Below the pieces are notes generated by a model. It worked only from the letters and a program-made list of their open reading frames with translations, made no database searches and had not been told where the DNA came from. This document shows, piece by piece, positions 10,700-43,000 of a stretch of 64,000 nt of DNA. The number at the start of each line of letters is the position of its first letter. Within the stretch, counting starts at the first letter, position 1. The position numbers and the translations under genes are program-made. The DNA comes from Castor canadensis (lineage: Eukaryota > Chordata > Mammalia > Rodentia > Castoridae): contig NC_133393.1 in assembly GCF_047511655.1 (NCBI RefSeq), positions 155,077,779 to 155,141,778 on the forward strand. The letters are read 5' to 3'.

Positions 10700-11175
10700 G
10701 TGAATTTTTGTCTGGTTCTATTAATTATTGAGAGAGGTCAATCTCCTACTACAGTTGTGAATTTTCTCTTTCTCTCTGACTCTGTCAATTTCTGCTGGGT
10801 GTTTTGTGGCTCTCTTTGTTAAAAGTATGCACAGCTGTGATTGTTTGCCTGCTGAATTTCCCCTTCTACCAGTGTAAATGTCTCTATCTCTGATAATAAT
10901 CTTTGTTCTAAAGTCCATTTTACCTGATATTAAAATACCCACACCAACCCACTTATGCTTACTTTTTATATGGCATGTCTTTCTCATGCATTTGCTTTCA
11001 ACTTATGTCTTCATATTTAGGGTGGCCCTTTATAGGAAACACGTAATAGAGGTTTGTTTTCCTATCTACTCAGTCAACATCTGCCCTTAACTAAAGTATT
11101 ATACAGTCACCAGTACGGTTATTGGTATGATTGGATTTAGGTTCACCACTTCATTACTTGGGTTTTTTTTATTAT

Positions 11176-12158
11176 CTCCTCTGAGTTCTCTTTCATTAAT
11201 TCACTTAACATTCTCCCTCACATTTCTGGGGTATTAGTGTTTCCCAGGGCACTAGCCCTAGTCCCAATTCTCAGGGAATTCCCATAACAATGAGGGTGAC
11301 CGAAAATAATCAGGCCAAGATATAATGTGGGTGATTTCTGTGTGAGGAGCGGTAGAAAGCAGGTAGAGTAGGACGGGACTGGGAGCTGGGGAAAGTCTCT
11401 CTGCAGAGGTGCCTGCCATGAAGCCAGCAGGTCTATGTGAAATGAGGGAGAAGGCCTCACAAACAGCCGGGGCTATTCTCTATAAGTGGTTCTTCCTTGA
11501 TGTTTTAATGTGCACACTGTAGCCTCACAAGCAGTCCCATATAATATGCAGTGTCCTAACAAAAGTTACTGACTTGGTCTTACTTGCACAGTTTTTGTGT
11601 CATGTTTGCTTCTTGCATCTGGTTAACTAGAATATCTCTCTTTCCCCTTTTAATGTGTGATGTCATTTGATCTAATTTATGTGTAAGAGCACTACACCTT
11701 TCATTGCCAGTATCGCACGCGTAAGAAACACACTTGTCTTCCTTCTGGAAGATTAATGAGGGAAAGCTTTATATTCTTAGAAAAACAAAATCAAATTTAT
11801 ATACCAAAATCATTTGTAAAAAAAGAACCAGGGCTGGAATTCCTAGCAGAGGGGCTGGTAGTACAAGGGCTCAAAGGCAGGACAGAGAGAAGGAGAGCAG
11901 TGTGGCTGCTATGGGTGGGATGGGAGGGAGTGGTAAGAGAGCCAAAGACAGAGTGGGCAGGGCTGGAGGACACAACCACACCTTTGGACTTTGTTCCAAG
12001 TGGGTTGAGAAGCCACTGGACGTTTCTCAGCAGCAAGGGAACCTGACCTGATTTCCGTTTTGGAAGCATCACCCGCTGTGTGCGAAACAGGTTGTACTGG
12101 ATGGGAGTAAAGTGAGAGAGGCCAGTTAGTGAGCCCCCCCCCCCAACTCAACCAATAA
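11176..12158. other. Intergenic, nothing recognised
   Basis: There is no supported gene. Short open frames on both strands overlap each other and have no recognisable motifs. Confidence 0.5.
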
Positions 12159-12381
12159 AAGCTTTGTGTGGTGGCACAGGCCTGTCATCCCAGCTATGGG
12201 GGAGGCATAAACAGGAAGATTGTATTGTGGTCCAGGCTGGCCTGGGTTTAAATTTGAGACCCTACTCTAAAAATAACTAAAGCAAAAAAAAAAAAGGACT
12301 GAGGGTGTGGCTCGGGTGGTAGAGCACCTGCTTAGCAACTGCAAGGCCCTGAGTTGAAACCCTAGTACTTAAAAAAAAAAA
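12159..12381 (+). repeat. Composite SINE (B1-like plus ID-like)
   Basis: It has the usual two-part layout with an internal A run between the halves and a terminal A run ('ggtggcacaggcctgtcatc' then 'gtggctcgggtggtagagca'). Confidence 0.85.
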
Positions 12382-12689
12382 GTATCTCCTCCCCACCCCC
12401 AGTTCATTCAGACTCACTGCTGGAAGCCAATTCTTTCCTGTGCCTTGGATAAAAGAGCTCTGTTCACCATTAGTTTTGTTTTTTTTTAAGACCCCCCCCC
12501 CCAGTACTTAACATGTCCAGGTCCATGTTAGAGCAAATTTCTGACATCGTTCTATATTAACTTCTGCCCCCAGCTCTGGTCTTTGCCTCTTCCCCAGGCC
12601 ACTTCTGACCCCCAGGGTAGAAGTTGTCTTGAACAGAACTTCGTTCTTCTCCCCTCCAGGGGGAGTTAGTGATGTCTTGAACCCAGGCC

Positions 12690-13560
12690 AATTTCCCTAC
12701 GGTGGGATTGAGATATGGCCCGGGGCAGACTTAGGGTAGAGACCACAAAACCACGGCAATGTTCCTCGAAGACCACTGAGACACTCGAGTCAGTGCAACA
12801 ACATTTATTCACACTTCGAATGCACACAAGGTCCAAGAGGGAATCACAGCACACAGGCAGTCGCCCTGCAGGGCAACACGGCAGGCAGGGCTTGTGCTCC
12901 ATGGATGGAGCCCCACCAAGCAATCAGAGGAACCCGGCCCAGCTGTCAGCTCTCTTGCGCTGAGAGTACTGGGAGTCAATCCACAGGGAGGGAGAGCTGT
13001 CACACAGCAGGTCCTCCCTTAGTCAGGAGAGAGTCCCTTGGTGCTAGCCTAGGAGCATCATGGACACTCTGCTGTGCCCTCAGCAGGTGTCCTTTGTATG
13101 TGATTTTCTACTCCAGGATGTTCCCCTCTATGTCATTTAGTCCTCTGCTGATTAAAAGTGGGGACCCCAAAGTGCTGCTCTAGATGTCATCACGTCTTAG
13201 CATAAGCATAGCTATACTGGGTGCTATATTGATTGCATGCCTTATCAGTCCTGTCCATACAGACAGTGTCTTGGTGTTGATGACAGCTGTTTATCTATAG
13301 TTCAGAGGTCTGGTAGCTGACTGATTCTAAACTGCACTACACACAAAGTTCAGACAAACTTTGCAGCTTGTTAAGTGAGGCTTTAGGTTCTCTACAGAAG
13401 TGAAGGGAGAAGTGGAAAGCAGGACAGGAAAGGTCCTACTTGGTGGCACCTGTGTCATTGAGGTCATTTGGCTGCACATGTCTGTGAAGCTGACTCCTTA
13501 AAGGACATCCTTATTTGGGTCTCTTACCTGTGGTCCCTGGATTAATCATGGCCTCCCCAA
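12690..13560 (-). mobile_element. Probable solo LTR of an endogenous retrovirus (old)
   Basis: Read on the minus strand, AATAAA (plus-strand TTTATT at 12804-12809) is followed by about 95 nt of U5-like sequence ending near a CA-type border, with moderately G+C-rich U3-like sequence before it. No gag, pol or env frame flanks it, so if real it is a solo LTR. Both ends and the family are uncertain; the call rests on layout, not on a match to a known consensus. Confidence 0.35.
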
Positions 13561-14239
13561 CTCCTTCAGCCTGAAGGTTGCAACGGCCCACTCCCTACAA
13601 GCATGCCACCGCTCCAGATATCTTCTCTTGTCGATACCTGCCCCCCCGCCCCCAGCAAGGCCACATGGAAGCCAGTGGAAATTTGGGTACCCTTTGCTCT
13701 GCCTGGTGGGGAGTGTGGCCTTTCCTACCACAGGTCCCACTCCTGCTTGTCTCTCAGAGCTGCTGCCACCAGTGGACACCAGCTTCTGGGCCCCAGGCCC
13801 TCCAGAGGCTCAGGTCCAGGGACCCCAGGAAGGTCCCATCATTCAGCAAGGCTGAAGGAACAGGAGGGGAAATGCTACATCATCCCTGGCACCTCCAGGG
13901 GTCTCCAAAGACACTCTCTACTGCCTCTTCATACTCCACCCTTGGTGCCCTGGAGAAGGTGCCTGCAAGGGTGACTGGCCTTCACTGGTCACTGCAAAGG
14001 CTTCCTTGTCCCCATGTGGTTTTGTTCTTGGTGTTTTGGGGCCCTTGGTCATGCATCTTTGCTTTTACTTGTCGTCAGTCTTTCCCTGAGTGATGACTAA
14101 TTTATATTGAACTAGGGGAGGGAGAGGAATCATTCAACTCAGGTGCAAAATTTAAGGGAGGGGCCACCAAAAACTCATTAATTAAGACAACATAAAGGTC
14201 ACATAAAAAGAGACTTTGGAAAGTGTAGAACTTAGTGGT
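13561..14239. other. Intergenic, nothing recognised
   Basis: Several open frames of up to 171 codons overlap on the plus strand, but they have no recognisable domain, no supporting splice pattern and no counterpart known to me at this locus. Confidence 0.45.
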
Positions 14240-14259
14240 ATTAGAATGTTTTGCCATCA

Positions 14260-14825
14260 CTGTCTCTATATGGCTCCCAAACCTCTTACCATGCCAGAGA
14301 AAACCCCATAACCATTAGCAGTCACCCCATTTCCACCTTCCTGGCCTCCAACAATCTATCTTCTGTCCTTATGGATTTGCCTGTTCTGGACATTTCATAC
14401 ACAAATAATCACACCGTATATGATTTCTTACGCCTAATGTCTTTGACCTAGTAACAGCATAGATGAATCTTCAAAACGTTGCACTCCTTGTGTTTCTTCT
14501 TTGGAAAAATGTCAATTCAAACCATTTGCCATTTCTAATTGGGCCGTTTGGCATTTTGCTGTTGAGTTGTAAGAATTCTTTATCTATTCTGGATATAAGT
14601 TCTTATCCAATATATGACTTGCAAATATTTTCTCCCATTCTGTAATGTGTTCTTTGGTGCAGAAAAGTTCTTAATTTGATGAAAGTCCGATTTATCTACT
14701 TTGTTAGTGGTGGTTATTCTTTTGGAGGTGTCCCTAAGAATTCATTGCCTAATCCAAGGGCCTGAAGATTCACCCGTTTTCTTCTAACAACGTTAGCGTT
14801 TCAGCTCTTACATAAAACAGTATTT
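14260..14825 (-). repeat. L1 3' ORF2/UTR fragment, antisense
   Basis: Strong L1 antisense hallmarks: 'gttgagttgtaagaattctt', 'ttgcaaatattttctcccat' and 'attgcctaatccaagggcct'. The copy is old, with many substitutions and no intact frame. Confidence 0.85.
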
Positions 14826-15698
14826 TAACACGATATTTCTGAAAGTCAAAACTAATGCAAAACATCCATGATGAAGAAAATGTCAACATTTAAAATGAAG
14901 ACAGGCTCTGACCGTGTACTTCACGGCCCCGGGAAGTGCCCAGGGAGGAAGGGGGGAGGGGTCATATTAAATTAGGGGAGAGCTGGCATGGAGTCAGGTT
15001 TGTGGCTGTGGTCCCGCTCAGAGCGCGAAGTGACACTGGGGGAGGGAAGTAACAATTCCGCTGCAGGCCCTGGAGAAGGGGACGGGACCAAGGCAGTGGG
15101 GCGACACGGCAAAGCCTGTCCTTGAGGCGTTGGCCAAGTACGACCTGGTGGATGTGCATAGTGCGCGCGGCTTTCCGAGCGGGTCCTCTGCCTCTCAAGA
15201 CTGACTGCAGCCGCCTCCCCAAGGGCGTCCCCAGCAGGGAGGATGCCCTGGCCTGAAGTGGGGTGTTGGGGGGAAACTGGGCGCGCCCGCGTCCTGGCCG
15301 GTCGTCCCCAGGCTCCCACCTGCTGGAGGTGGCTGGCATCGACCCCGTGGCTCACGTCAAAGCATGTCCCCTCAGGCCAGGTCGGGCTCCCGCGGCCCGG
15401 GAGCAGGGGAGCCCACGGAGGCCCCTCGAGCTCCCCCCACCGCCCACAGCGGACCCCCCCGTCCCGGGGGTTTCGGGGCGGCCTGGGGTCCCTGGGCAAG
15501 CGCCGGCGGGTCCCAAACCCATCATTGAGGGAGCAGAGGGCGGACGCCCCGCCCACCTCCCCGCCCACCGCCACCCACAGCCCCGCCCTTCTCCCCGCCC
15601 ACCGCCCCCGCCCCCTTCGGCGCTCGACACCACCCCCTCCACCAAGGGCCTGACGGACGCCCGCGAGCCCCGACCTCTGAACCCCGGCACCACAGACT

Positions 15699-36635
<20,937 letters not shown>

Positions 36636-39040
36636 CTGGAGCTGGCCCTTGACCTGAAGGCACTCAGCCATGACCTTCCCAGCATTTGACCAGCTGCCCC
36701 ACTGGGTTAGGGTTAGGAAACAACTGGGCCTGCTTGTTAGGGAAGAGGGTAAAGTTCAGACTTAAGCAGAAAGCCCCCTGGACCAGCAGTTTTATAGAAA
36801 CAGGGGCATAAGTTAATTTTAAATGTATTTCAGAAATTTCTCCCAGTCCTTCCTATAAGGGCTAACGTGCATTTTAAGTGCTCAGAACCAATATAGGTGC
36901 TGTTATTTGCAGTTGCCCTGCAAACTGTTTTCCTACAGGCACACTGATACCATTTCCTGGTTGTTCAAGGGCAGAGGGGGGGCCAACTCAGATGGGGAGC
37001 TCTACAGGTGGCCTCCCACACCTGGCTGCCCCCCCCCCAGGCAAAGGGAAGCTTTCATTTAGTCATCCTTATATTTTATATAGGCCCTGTTGTCCCATTT
37101 CTCAGGGGAGGACACCATTGGGGAAAAATGGCTTGCCTGGGGTCACAGTAAGCAGAAGCCTGTCTGGGAAAAGGGGACTCCATCTTGCTGCCTTTTGCCT
37201 CAGCCCTGCCTGCTGCACCCATGGCTCTCCAGGCAGCTTCTGCTGTCTCTTGAAAAGACATTTTGAGCCTTCTTCAGGGCCTGGGTAGTGCTGAGTAGAG
37301 CTTGTTTCTCTTTTAGAACTGAATATGGGATCGAGGTCTTGGGGAATGGCTTCCTTGATCGACTCTGATTCTAATCATAAGAATGGATGTGAGAATTGAA
37401 CTCATGGCTGCTCTGTTGTGTTAAAAACCAAAGCACTGACACGTGGCTATAACATGATTTGAGCCAGATTTATAAATGCTGCCTTTGTCTCTGCTTCCCT
37501 TTCGTCAGCCTGATGTGTCCCAGTCCTGCTGCTGTCAGACTGAGTGCAAAGGTGTTTTTCAAGTTCCTTCATTTCCTGCTGAAGTTAGGTAGGGAGTGGG
37601 CAGGTCTGCTGGAAGGGAGTGTCATCTCCAAACCCATTAGGGCCTTGTAGTGCGCTCAAGTCTGGGGAAATTCCTGGGATTAAAATGTATTAATTGCTTC
37701 CTTTCACTACTAACTCCTGTGGGCATCTTTGAGTATCTCCTATGTGCCAGGTCTGGGTTGGGTCCTGGGGAGACCAGTTTCTCCTTGAACTTGGGGTGGG
37801 TGGAGCAGCAAGTCAAGAAAATACATTAATTACCGCAGAAATTCAAGGGAGGTGCTGTCTCTACCCAGGAGTTGGGGACATGTCCAAGGGGGAGCCTCCT
37901 CAAGATCTTTTTAACTGGCTCCAAGCAAGACATGGCCAAGGAAGCAGGAGCCCTGTCCAGAAAGTCTTTCACCCCACCCCCACTGTGGACAGGTGAGGAT
38001 GCTGCCTCTTTGCCCCACAGTCCTTGGCACCTGCCTTTCTTTCTGCTGTGATGTATCAGGTCAGGGGCAGCATCCGCTTTCCCAGTATCACACAGCACAC
38101 ACAACTGCTTGCGCTGAGTAGCTGTCAGTGAGTGGATGAATGCATGTTTTAATGAAGCAGAATCCTACTGAGGGAATGGAAGAATGAATCTACAAGGGTC
38201 TGGTCAAAGAGGAGGAAGCCTAGAGAGGAGAGCATTGGGGTGAAGATACAGGTTAGGGAAGTTGTTAATAATGGGTGCTGTTTACTGAGCACCGACTATT
38301 GCTCAGTTGTTACTGACAGATACTGAGGACAGGCGTTGGGGACCCTACCCCGAGTAGACATCCCCAGCGCTGCAGAGGCAGGGACAGAGTAGGGCCAAGA
38401 GCCCCTAGGTCTTTGGCCATGGGCACGCCTACCACAATGGTTCATAAGTCAGCCAGGCCTGGTTGACTAAGATCCATCCAAGTCCTGGATCTAGTGCAGG
38501 TGGCACTGAACTGGCCACCACCCCTGGCATGTGGCTGGGGCTTGGAGCTCTTGTGCTGGGGCCAGCCTGTCTAAGGGGAGCAAGTCCTGGAAGAGATGGA
38601 CAGTAGACAACCCAACCTAACGACTTCCTGAGCGTCCCCTCAGGGGTCCTTTCAGGCCACCCCTGGACTTCCCTGAGCCAATTAGTACACCCCTCCCCTT
38701 CCTTTTTCTGAAGTCAGCTTGAAGCTAGCTTTCTGTTACTTCAGACTGAAAGTCCCCTGACTTGGATGTGTAGCTGGGTCCATCTATACCGATCACTCTT
38801 CTCCAGTTAAATAAGATACTGAGAAAAAGAAGGAATGAAACTTAGAGGAGAGCCCAAGGGCAGAGGCTCAGTGTGGGAGAAGAAGGTCAAGAGATGCTCA
38901 GCACATCAGAGTGCAGCCGGAGGCAAGAAGTGAGGGTGCAGGTGGAGTTCCTGGATGCGAAGAGTTATTGGGGGCGCCTGGACAAGAAAAGGGGGCAGTG
39001 CTAGGCACTTCAAAGCTTCTTCAAAGCTGCTTGGTCACTC
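36636..39040. other. TTC38 3' UTR and TTC38-GTSE1 intergenic DNA
   Basis: No gene was found. The first kilobase is probably TTC38 3' UTR. No recognisable SINE lies in the rest, unlike the introns. Confidence 0.6.
37679..37684 (+). terminator. Possible TTC38 poly(A) signal (ATTAAA)
   Basis: ATTAAA lies about 1.04 kb after the TTC38 stop codon. No AATAAA was noticed between the stop and this point. It is a candidate only. Confidence 0.3.
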
Positions 39041-39235
39041 CGCCGCACAGTCCTCACTATCCCACCCGGGGCGCAAGGCTAGGGAGATGACGGCTGTCCT
39101 ACCAGAGCTCACGGTCTGCGGGGGTGGGGCCTCAAGGCGGACGACTTCCGGGTGGGTGCGTCCGGCGCCGAGCGGAGCCAATCCGTTGCGTGGAAGTAGT
39201 GCGCGTGCGCACTTGCCTCTCTTCCGGGTGATCTG

Positions 39236-39254
39236 ACTACAATGCCCAGGGTGC
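39236..39254 (+). promoter_or_regulatory. ZNF143/THAP11-type SBS site
   Basis: ACTACAATGCCCAGGGTGC closely follows the known ACTACAATTCCCAGNATGC consensus found in many CpG-island promoters. Confidence 0.6.
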
Positions 39255-39316
39255 ACTGGGCCCAGCGTTCCCTATTCAAACTGACCAATCGGCGTCCCGC
39301 GCCGCCCAGCGCCGAG

Positions 39317-39322
39317 TTTAAA
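39317..39322 (+). promoter_or_regulatory. CHR-type element (TTTAAA)
   Basis: TTTAAA lies 27 nt after a CCAAT box and about 38 nt before the end of exon 1. A GCGC four nucleotides upstream could serve as the CDE half. The sequence is also a simple AT hexamer, so its role is inferred from position. Confidence 0.5.
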
Positions 39323-39334
39323 CCCTTGGCGGAG

Positions 39335-39360
39335 GCACGGCCTGAGTCTTCGCTGACCGG
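39335..39360 (+). other. GTSE1: GTSE1 non-coding exon 1 (3' border only supported)
   Basis: The border ACCGG|gtgagt at 39360/39361 is a strong donor just downstream of the CHR element. The next acceptor, ccctgcag, ends at 39771. The transcription start, and so the left edge given here, is a guess. Confidence 0.55.
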
Positions 39361-39793
39361 GTGAGTGGGGAGGGTTCTGGGTAGGGGCGAGGCGGGCAGG
39401 AACGGCACCCGCCGTTCTGGGGTGGGGAGGACCGTGCGCTGTGGGGAGCCAGGCCTGGGCTGGAGTCGGGGCTCTCGCGCCTCGGGCGGGGACGGGGAGG
39501 ACGTGGCTACCGAGGGCGAGCCAGGCACAGCTCTGAGAGCTGCTGGGAGTTGCGTTATCCCGGCTGGGCTCTCGGTTCCTGGGGGAGCCCCGGGACACAA
39601 GATCCTTTCTGGGTGGCCTTGGCGCCGCCTTTCCTTGACTCTACCCGGCCGCGGCCTTTGGCCCTCTGGCCTCGGTGTGCTGCCGCAACTCCCGCTGCCG
39701 AGCTAAATCGAAGCAATCCGGGGCCTTGGCTGTGACCCCTGCTTACCTTGTGGCCCCCTTCGTCCCTGCAGCGACCTCCTGGCAGCCCGCACC

Positions 39794-39863
39794 ATGGAGG
39801 GACAAGGCGACGTGGCCTCAGCCGGCCAGGCGCGAGCAGCGAAGATGGGTGCTGCTAAGGAAG
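39794..39863 (+). CDS. GTSE1: GTSE1 coding exon 2 (start codon)
   Basis: The exon itself starts at 39772 after ccctgcag; coding begins at 39794. It encodes residues 1-23 and one base of codon 24. The donor is GAAG|gtgagt. The N-terminus is poorly conserved. Confidence 0.9.
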
Positions 39864-40024
39864 GTGAGTCATTGCTACTGCCGCGAGGAAGTTGGGAGAC
39901 CACATCCCAGATGGAGATTGATTTAATAGTTCTGTGAGGTTTTATTCATTTGTCTCTTAGCGTTTATCTTGTGCTCTTGCTCTGTACCCAAGGAACACAC
40001 GCTATGTGTCTTTATTCTTGGGTT

Positions 40025-40065
<41 letters not shown>

Positions 40066-43000
40066 TTGAGTTCCATGCAGCAAGGATTCTTAACAGTTTT
40101 ACTCAGTTCAGTGTCTCCAGCGCCCCAGCAGTACCTGACATTTGGTGGAAACACACGTTGAATTGAATGTGATGCTTTTTTTCTTTTCTTTTTTTGTTGC
40201 TGGTTTCTGTTGGCTAAGACTTGTTCAGGGTCTTTGAGATGCTGTTAGTAAGTGTGCCTGGCCCGTTAACTTTTCTTCTTGTGCCCTTGTTTGGTTTGGT
40301 TGTTAACATAAGTGTACAGGCTCACAGATGAGTTACAGTTGTCCCTCAGTAGCCTATGGGATTGGTTCCAGGACTAACACCCCACCCCCACATGAATGGC
40401 AAAATCCAAAGACCCTGGGATCTTATGTAAAATAATACAGTATTTGCGTATAACCTTTGAACACCCTCCCATACACTTTAAGTCATTTCTAAGATTTTTT
40501 TTTTTTCTTTTGGCAGTACTAGGGTTTGAACTCAGGGTCTTGTACTTGCTAGGCAGGCACTCCATTTAGATTACACTCAGCGTTGACACAGCGGCGTGTT
40601 CTTGGATTTCCCTTGTTTCTGTGTCTTCCCTGCTGCCTCTGCATTGCGTGTTCCTCCTTCAGAGCCAGACTTCAAGCTATCTCAGTTTGTTTTGCTTTTG
40701 TTTCACCTTAACCCCTGCTATTTCTGCTTTTCATCTCACCACTCCATTCAAGCTGCCTTCATCAGACCCTGACAACTTCCATGTTGCCAAATCCCTTGTC
40801 ACTATTCATCTTTGTTCAGTCATTCGGCTTCCCAATAACACTCTGCTTTCTCTCCCAGAAACTTCCATGATGCTGCTTCTTTTCCTCATCGGTTTGGCTG
40901 GTACACCTGCATCTCTTTGCAGGTTATACCTCCTCTACCAGCATCAGAAGCTGATCTTCACAGGATGTGGTCTGGGATCTCTTTGTACTTTCTCCTTGGG
41001 GGCTGTCAGCATTATTTTGGCTTTCCACCTGTCTGCTTTCTGGAGACATCCATATTTTGCTTTGTGCAGAGCCTCTCCCCTGACCTCTGGACTTGTGTGT
41101 TCACCTGCCTGTTTTAGCATTTTCACATGAATGTCTCTCCCCTCAAACTCAGCATCCCCTGTTTCCTCCCCCCATTGTTAACCTATTCTTGTTTGTCTTT
41201 TCATCAAAGTAAATGAATGACCCCTCTGTTCACCAGCTGCCCAAGCTGAGAACCCTCACCTGCATTGAATCACTAGTTGCTGCCATTTTGCCCTCAGAGT
41301 ATTTGGGATCTGTCCCTTTTTTTCCAACTCCATCCAGTGCCACCACCCTGGTCTCAACCACCTTACCTCACCTGTACCTTCTTGTATGCTACTCACTTTG
41401 GCCAGTGTATGCACTCGTAATTTCAAAAGCTATTGCTGCTTCCTTTCCGGCACAGCAGCCAGGATCACCTTTTAAAAGCATGAGTTAAATTATGACAGTC
41501 TTCTGCTTAAAGCTCTTTAGTGACTTCCTTGCACTTTGGATAATATAAAAGCTGTTTGCCACAGCTGGCAAGCATTGTGAGATCTGACCCTACCTACATT
41601 TCCACTTTTCCTGCTTCACTCCAGCCATTCTGCTTACTGACCAGTTTCTCAAACACCCTTGGGTAAAGGTGTTCCCAACTCCTCTTTACCCTCCTAGCAC
41701 CCTTATCTGCTGCACCCCCAAGGCAGAAGCCATGTACCTCAAATGTACCTGGCACCTAGTAGAGGCCTTGGCCTATTGTAGGTGCTCAGGTGTTTGCAGA
41801 ATGATGGAGTTAGCCAGTCACAGAGCCTAGAGCAGAAGACTGCTTTCTGATTCCTGGTCTGTGGTTCTTTTTTCTACACAGACAGTTGGAAGTGATCTAT
41901 AAAATTGCCTTGCAAGATTCAGATTGTAAAAAGTGAAGGATCTTCCTCTTGTCTTTGTCCTTCAGCCTCCTAGTTGCCCCCTCTAGGGCTCGTGTCATCC
42001 ATGTCTTGGATGCCCTTCTAGGCATGGTTTGTGCAAATGCCAGCCAGTATGTAACAATGTTGGTTGCTTCCTCTTCTCATACAGCAAGGGAGTCCTGCCA
42101 TACATCTCGTTTGTTTGTTATACTGAATTTACCTCGATGATTGTGCGTCAATAAAAAATAAGCGTTATTTATTTATTTTGGAGGTATTAGGTGTTGAATT
42201 CAGGGCTTCCTCCTTGCTAAGTGGGTGCTCTACCACTTGAGCTACATTGTTACATTGGTTGTTTTTGAGATAGGATTTCCCTTTTTGCCCAGTTTGGCCT
42301 GGACCAAGATTCTTCTATTTTATGCCTCCCATCATAGCTGGGATGACAAGTGTGCATCACTTCACCCAGCCTTTTCTGTTGAGATGGGGGTCTTGTGAAC
42401 TTTTTTGCCTGAGCTAACCTGGAACTTTGATCCTCCCAATCTCAGCCTCAAAGTAGCTTGGATTAAAGGCTTGTCCACTGCACCCAGCTTGTTTCACTAT
42501 GAAGCTGAGGCTGGGATCGAATTCTCAATCCTCCTGCCTTACCCAGGGATTACAGGCATGCTGACATTACAAGAGTGCCACCATATGCCAGCTAACTTTG
42601 TTATCCTTTATCGTACCTATGTAGTGTTCCATCATGGGAATGGACTGTAATTTATTTCATCTATTGTGGGTGAAAATTTAGTTGTGCTTAGTGTTTGCTG
42701 TTATACATAATGCTGCACTAGCTGTGTGTACCCCTCAATTGTACATCTGTGACTGTAGGATACATTTATTAGAAGTAGGCTTGCTGGGCTGAAGGGCTCT
42801 GTACTCTTATGGGTATGGATACTGCTGGGTGACCTTCCACAGAGCTAATGACCTTTGCCTCTTCCAGCTATGTAGGAATTACCTCTTGCCCACAGCTTTG
42901 CTTACTATTTATCAAACTCTTTGATTTTTGTGGGTAAGTTTGTTTTTCATTGTTCTTCCTTTTGAGTGAGGCTGAACTTCTATTATATATATTTAAAACA

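Larger units (their letters stand above)
10321..11175 (-). repeat. L1 ORF2 fragment, antisense, split by two SINEs
   Basis: T-rich sequence with L1 ORF2 antisense hallmarks ('gaatgtatattctattgttg', 'attattgagagaggtcaat', 'gtccattttacctgatatta') is interrupted by SINEs at 10401-10568 and 10625-10699, so the L1 is the older insertion. It has no coding capacity. Confidence 0.75.
39040..39600 (+). promoter_or_regulatory. GTSE1 CpG-island promoter with G2/M-type elements
   Basis: A CpG-rich block precedes and covers non-coding exon 1. Visible motifs in order: ETS CTTCCGG at 39146 and 39221; CCAAT at 39178-39182 and 39285-39289; NRF1-like TGCGCGTGCGCA at 39200-39211; a ZNF143/SBS-like site at 39236-39254; TTCAAA at 39275-39280; and TTTAAA at 39317-39322 just before the exon, a CHR-type site. 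CCAAT plus CHR is the layout expected for DREAM/B-MYB-controlled G2/M genes, which fits GTSE1. Occupancy is inferred. Confidence 0.7.

Noticed and set aside
13578-14093. Overlapping plus-strand frames of 123-171 codons between PKDREJ and TTC38
   Set aside because: Three frames are open over the same span, none has a known motif, and no gene is known at this place in the human locus.
40621-41130. A 169-codon plus-strand frame with hydrophobic stretches in GTSE1 intron 2
   Set aside because: It sits next to L2-like sequence, has no homology I recognise, no conserved start context and biased Ser/Leu/Phe composition typical of T/C-rich DNA.
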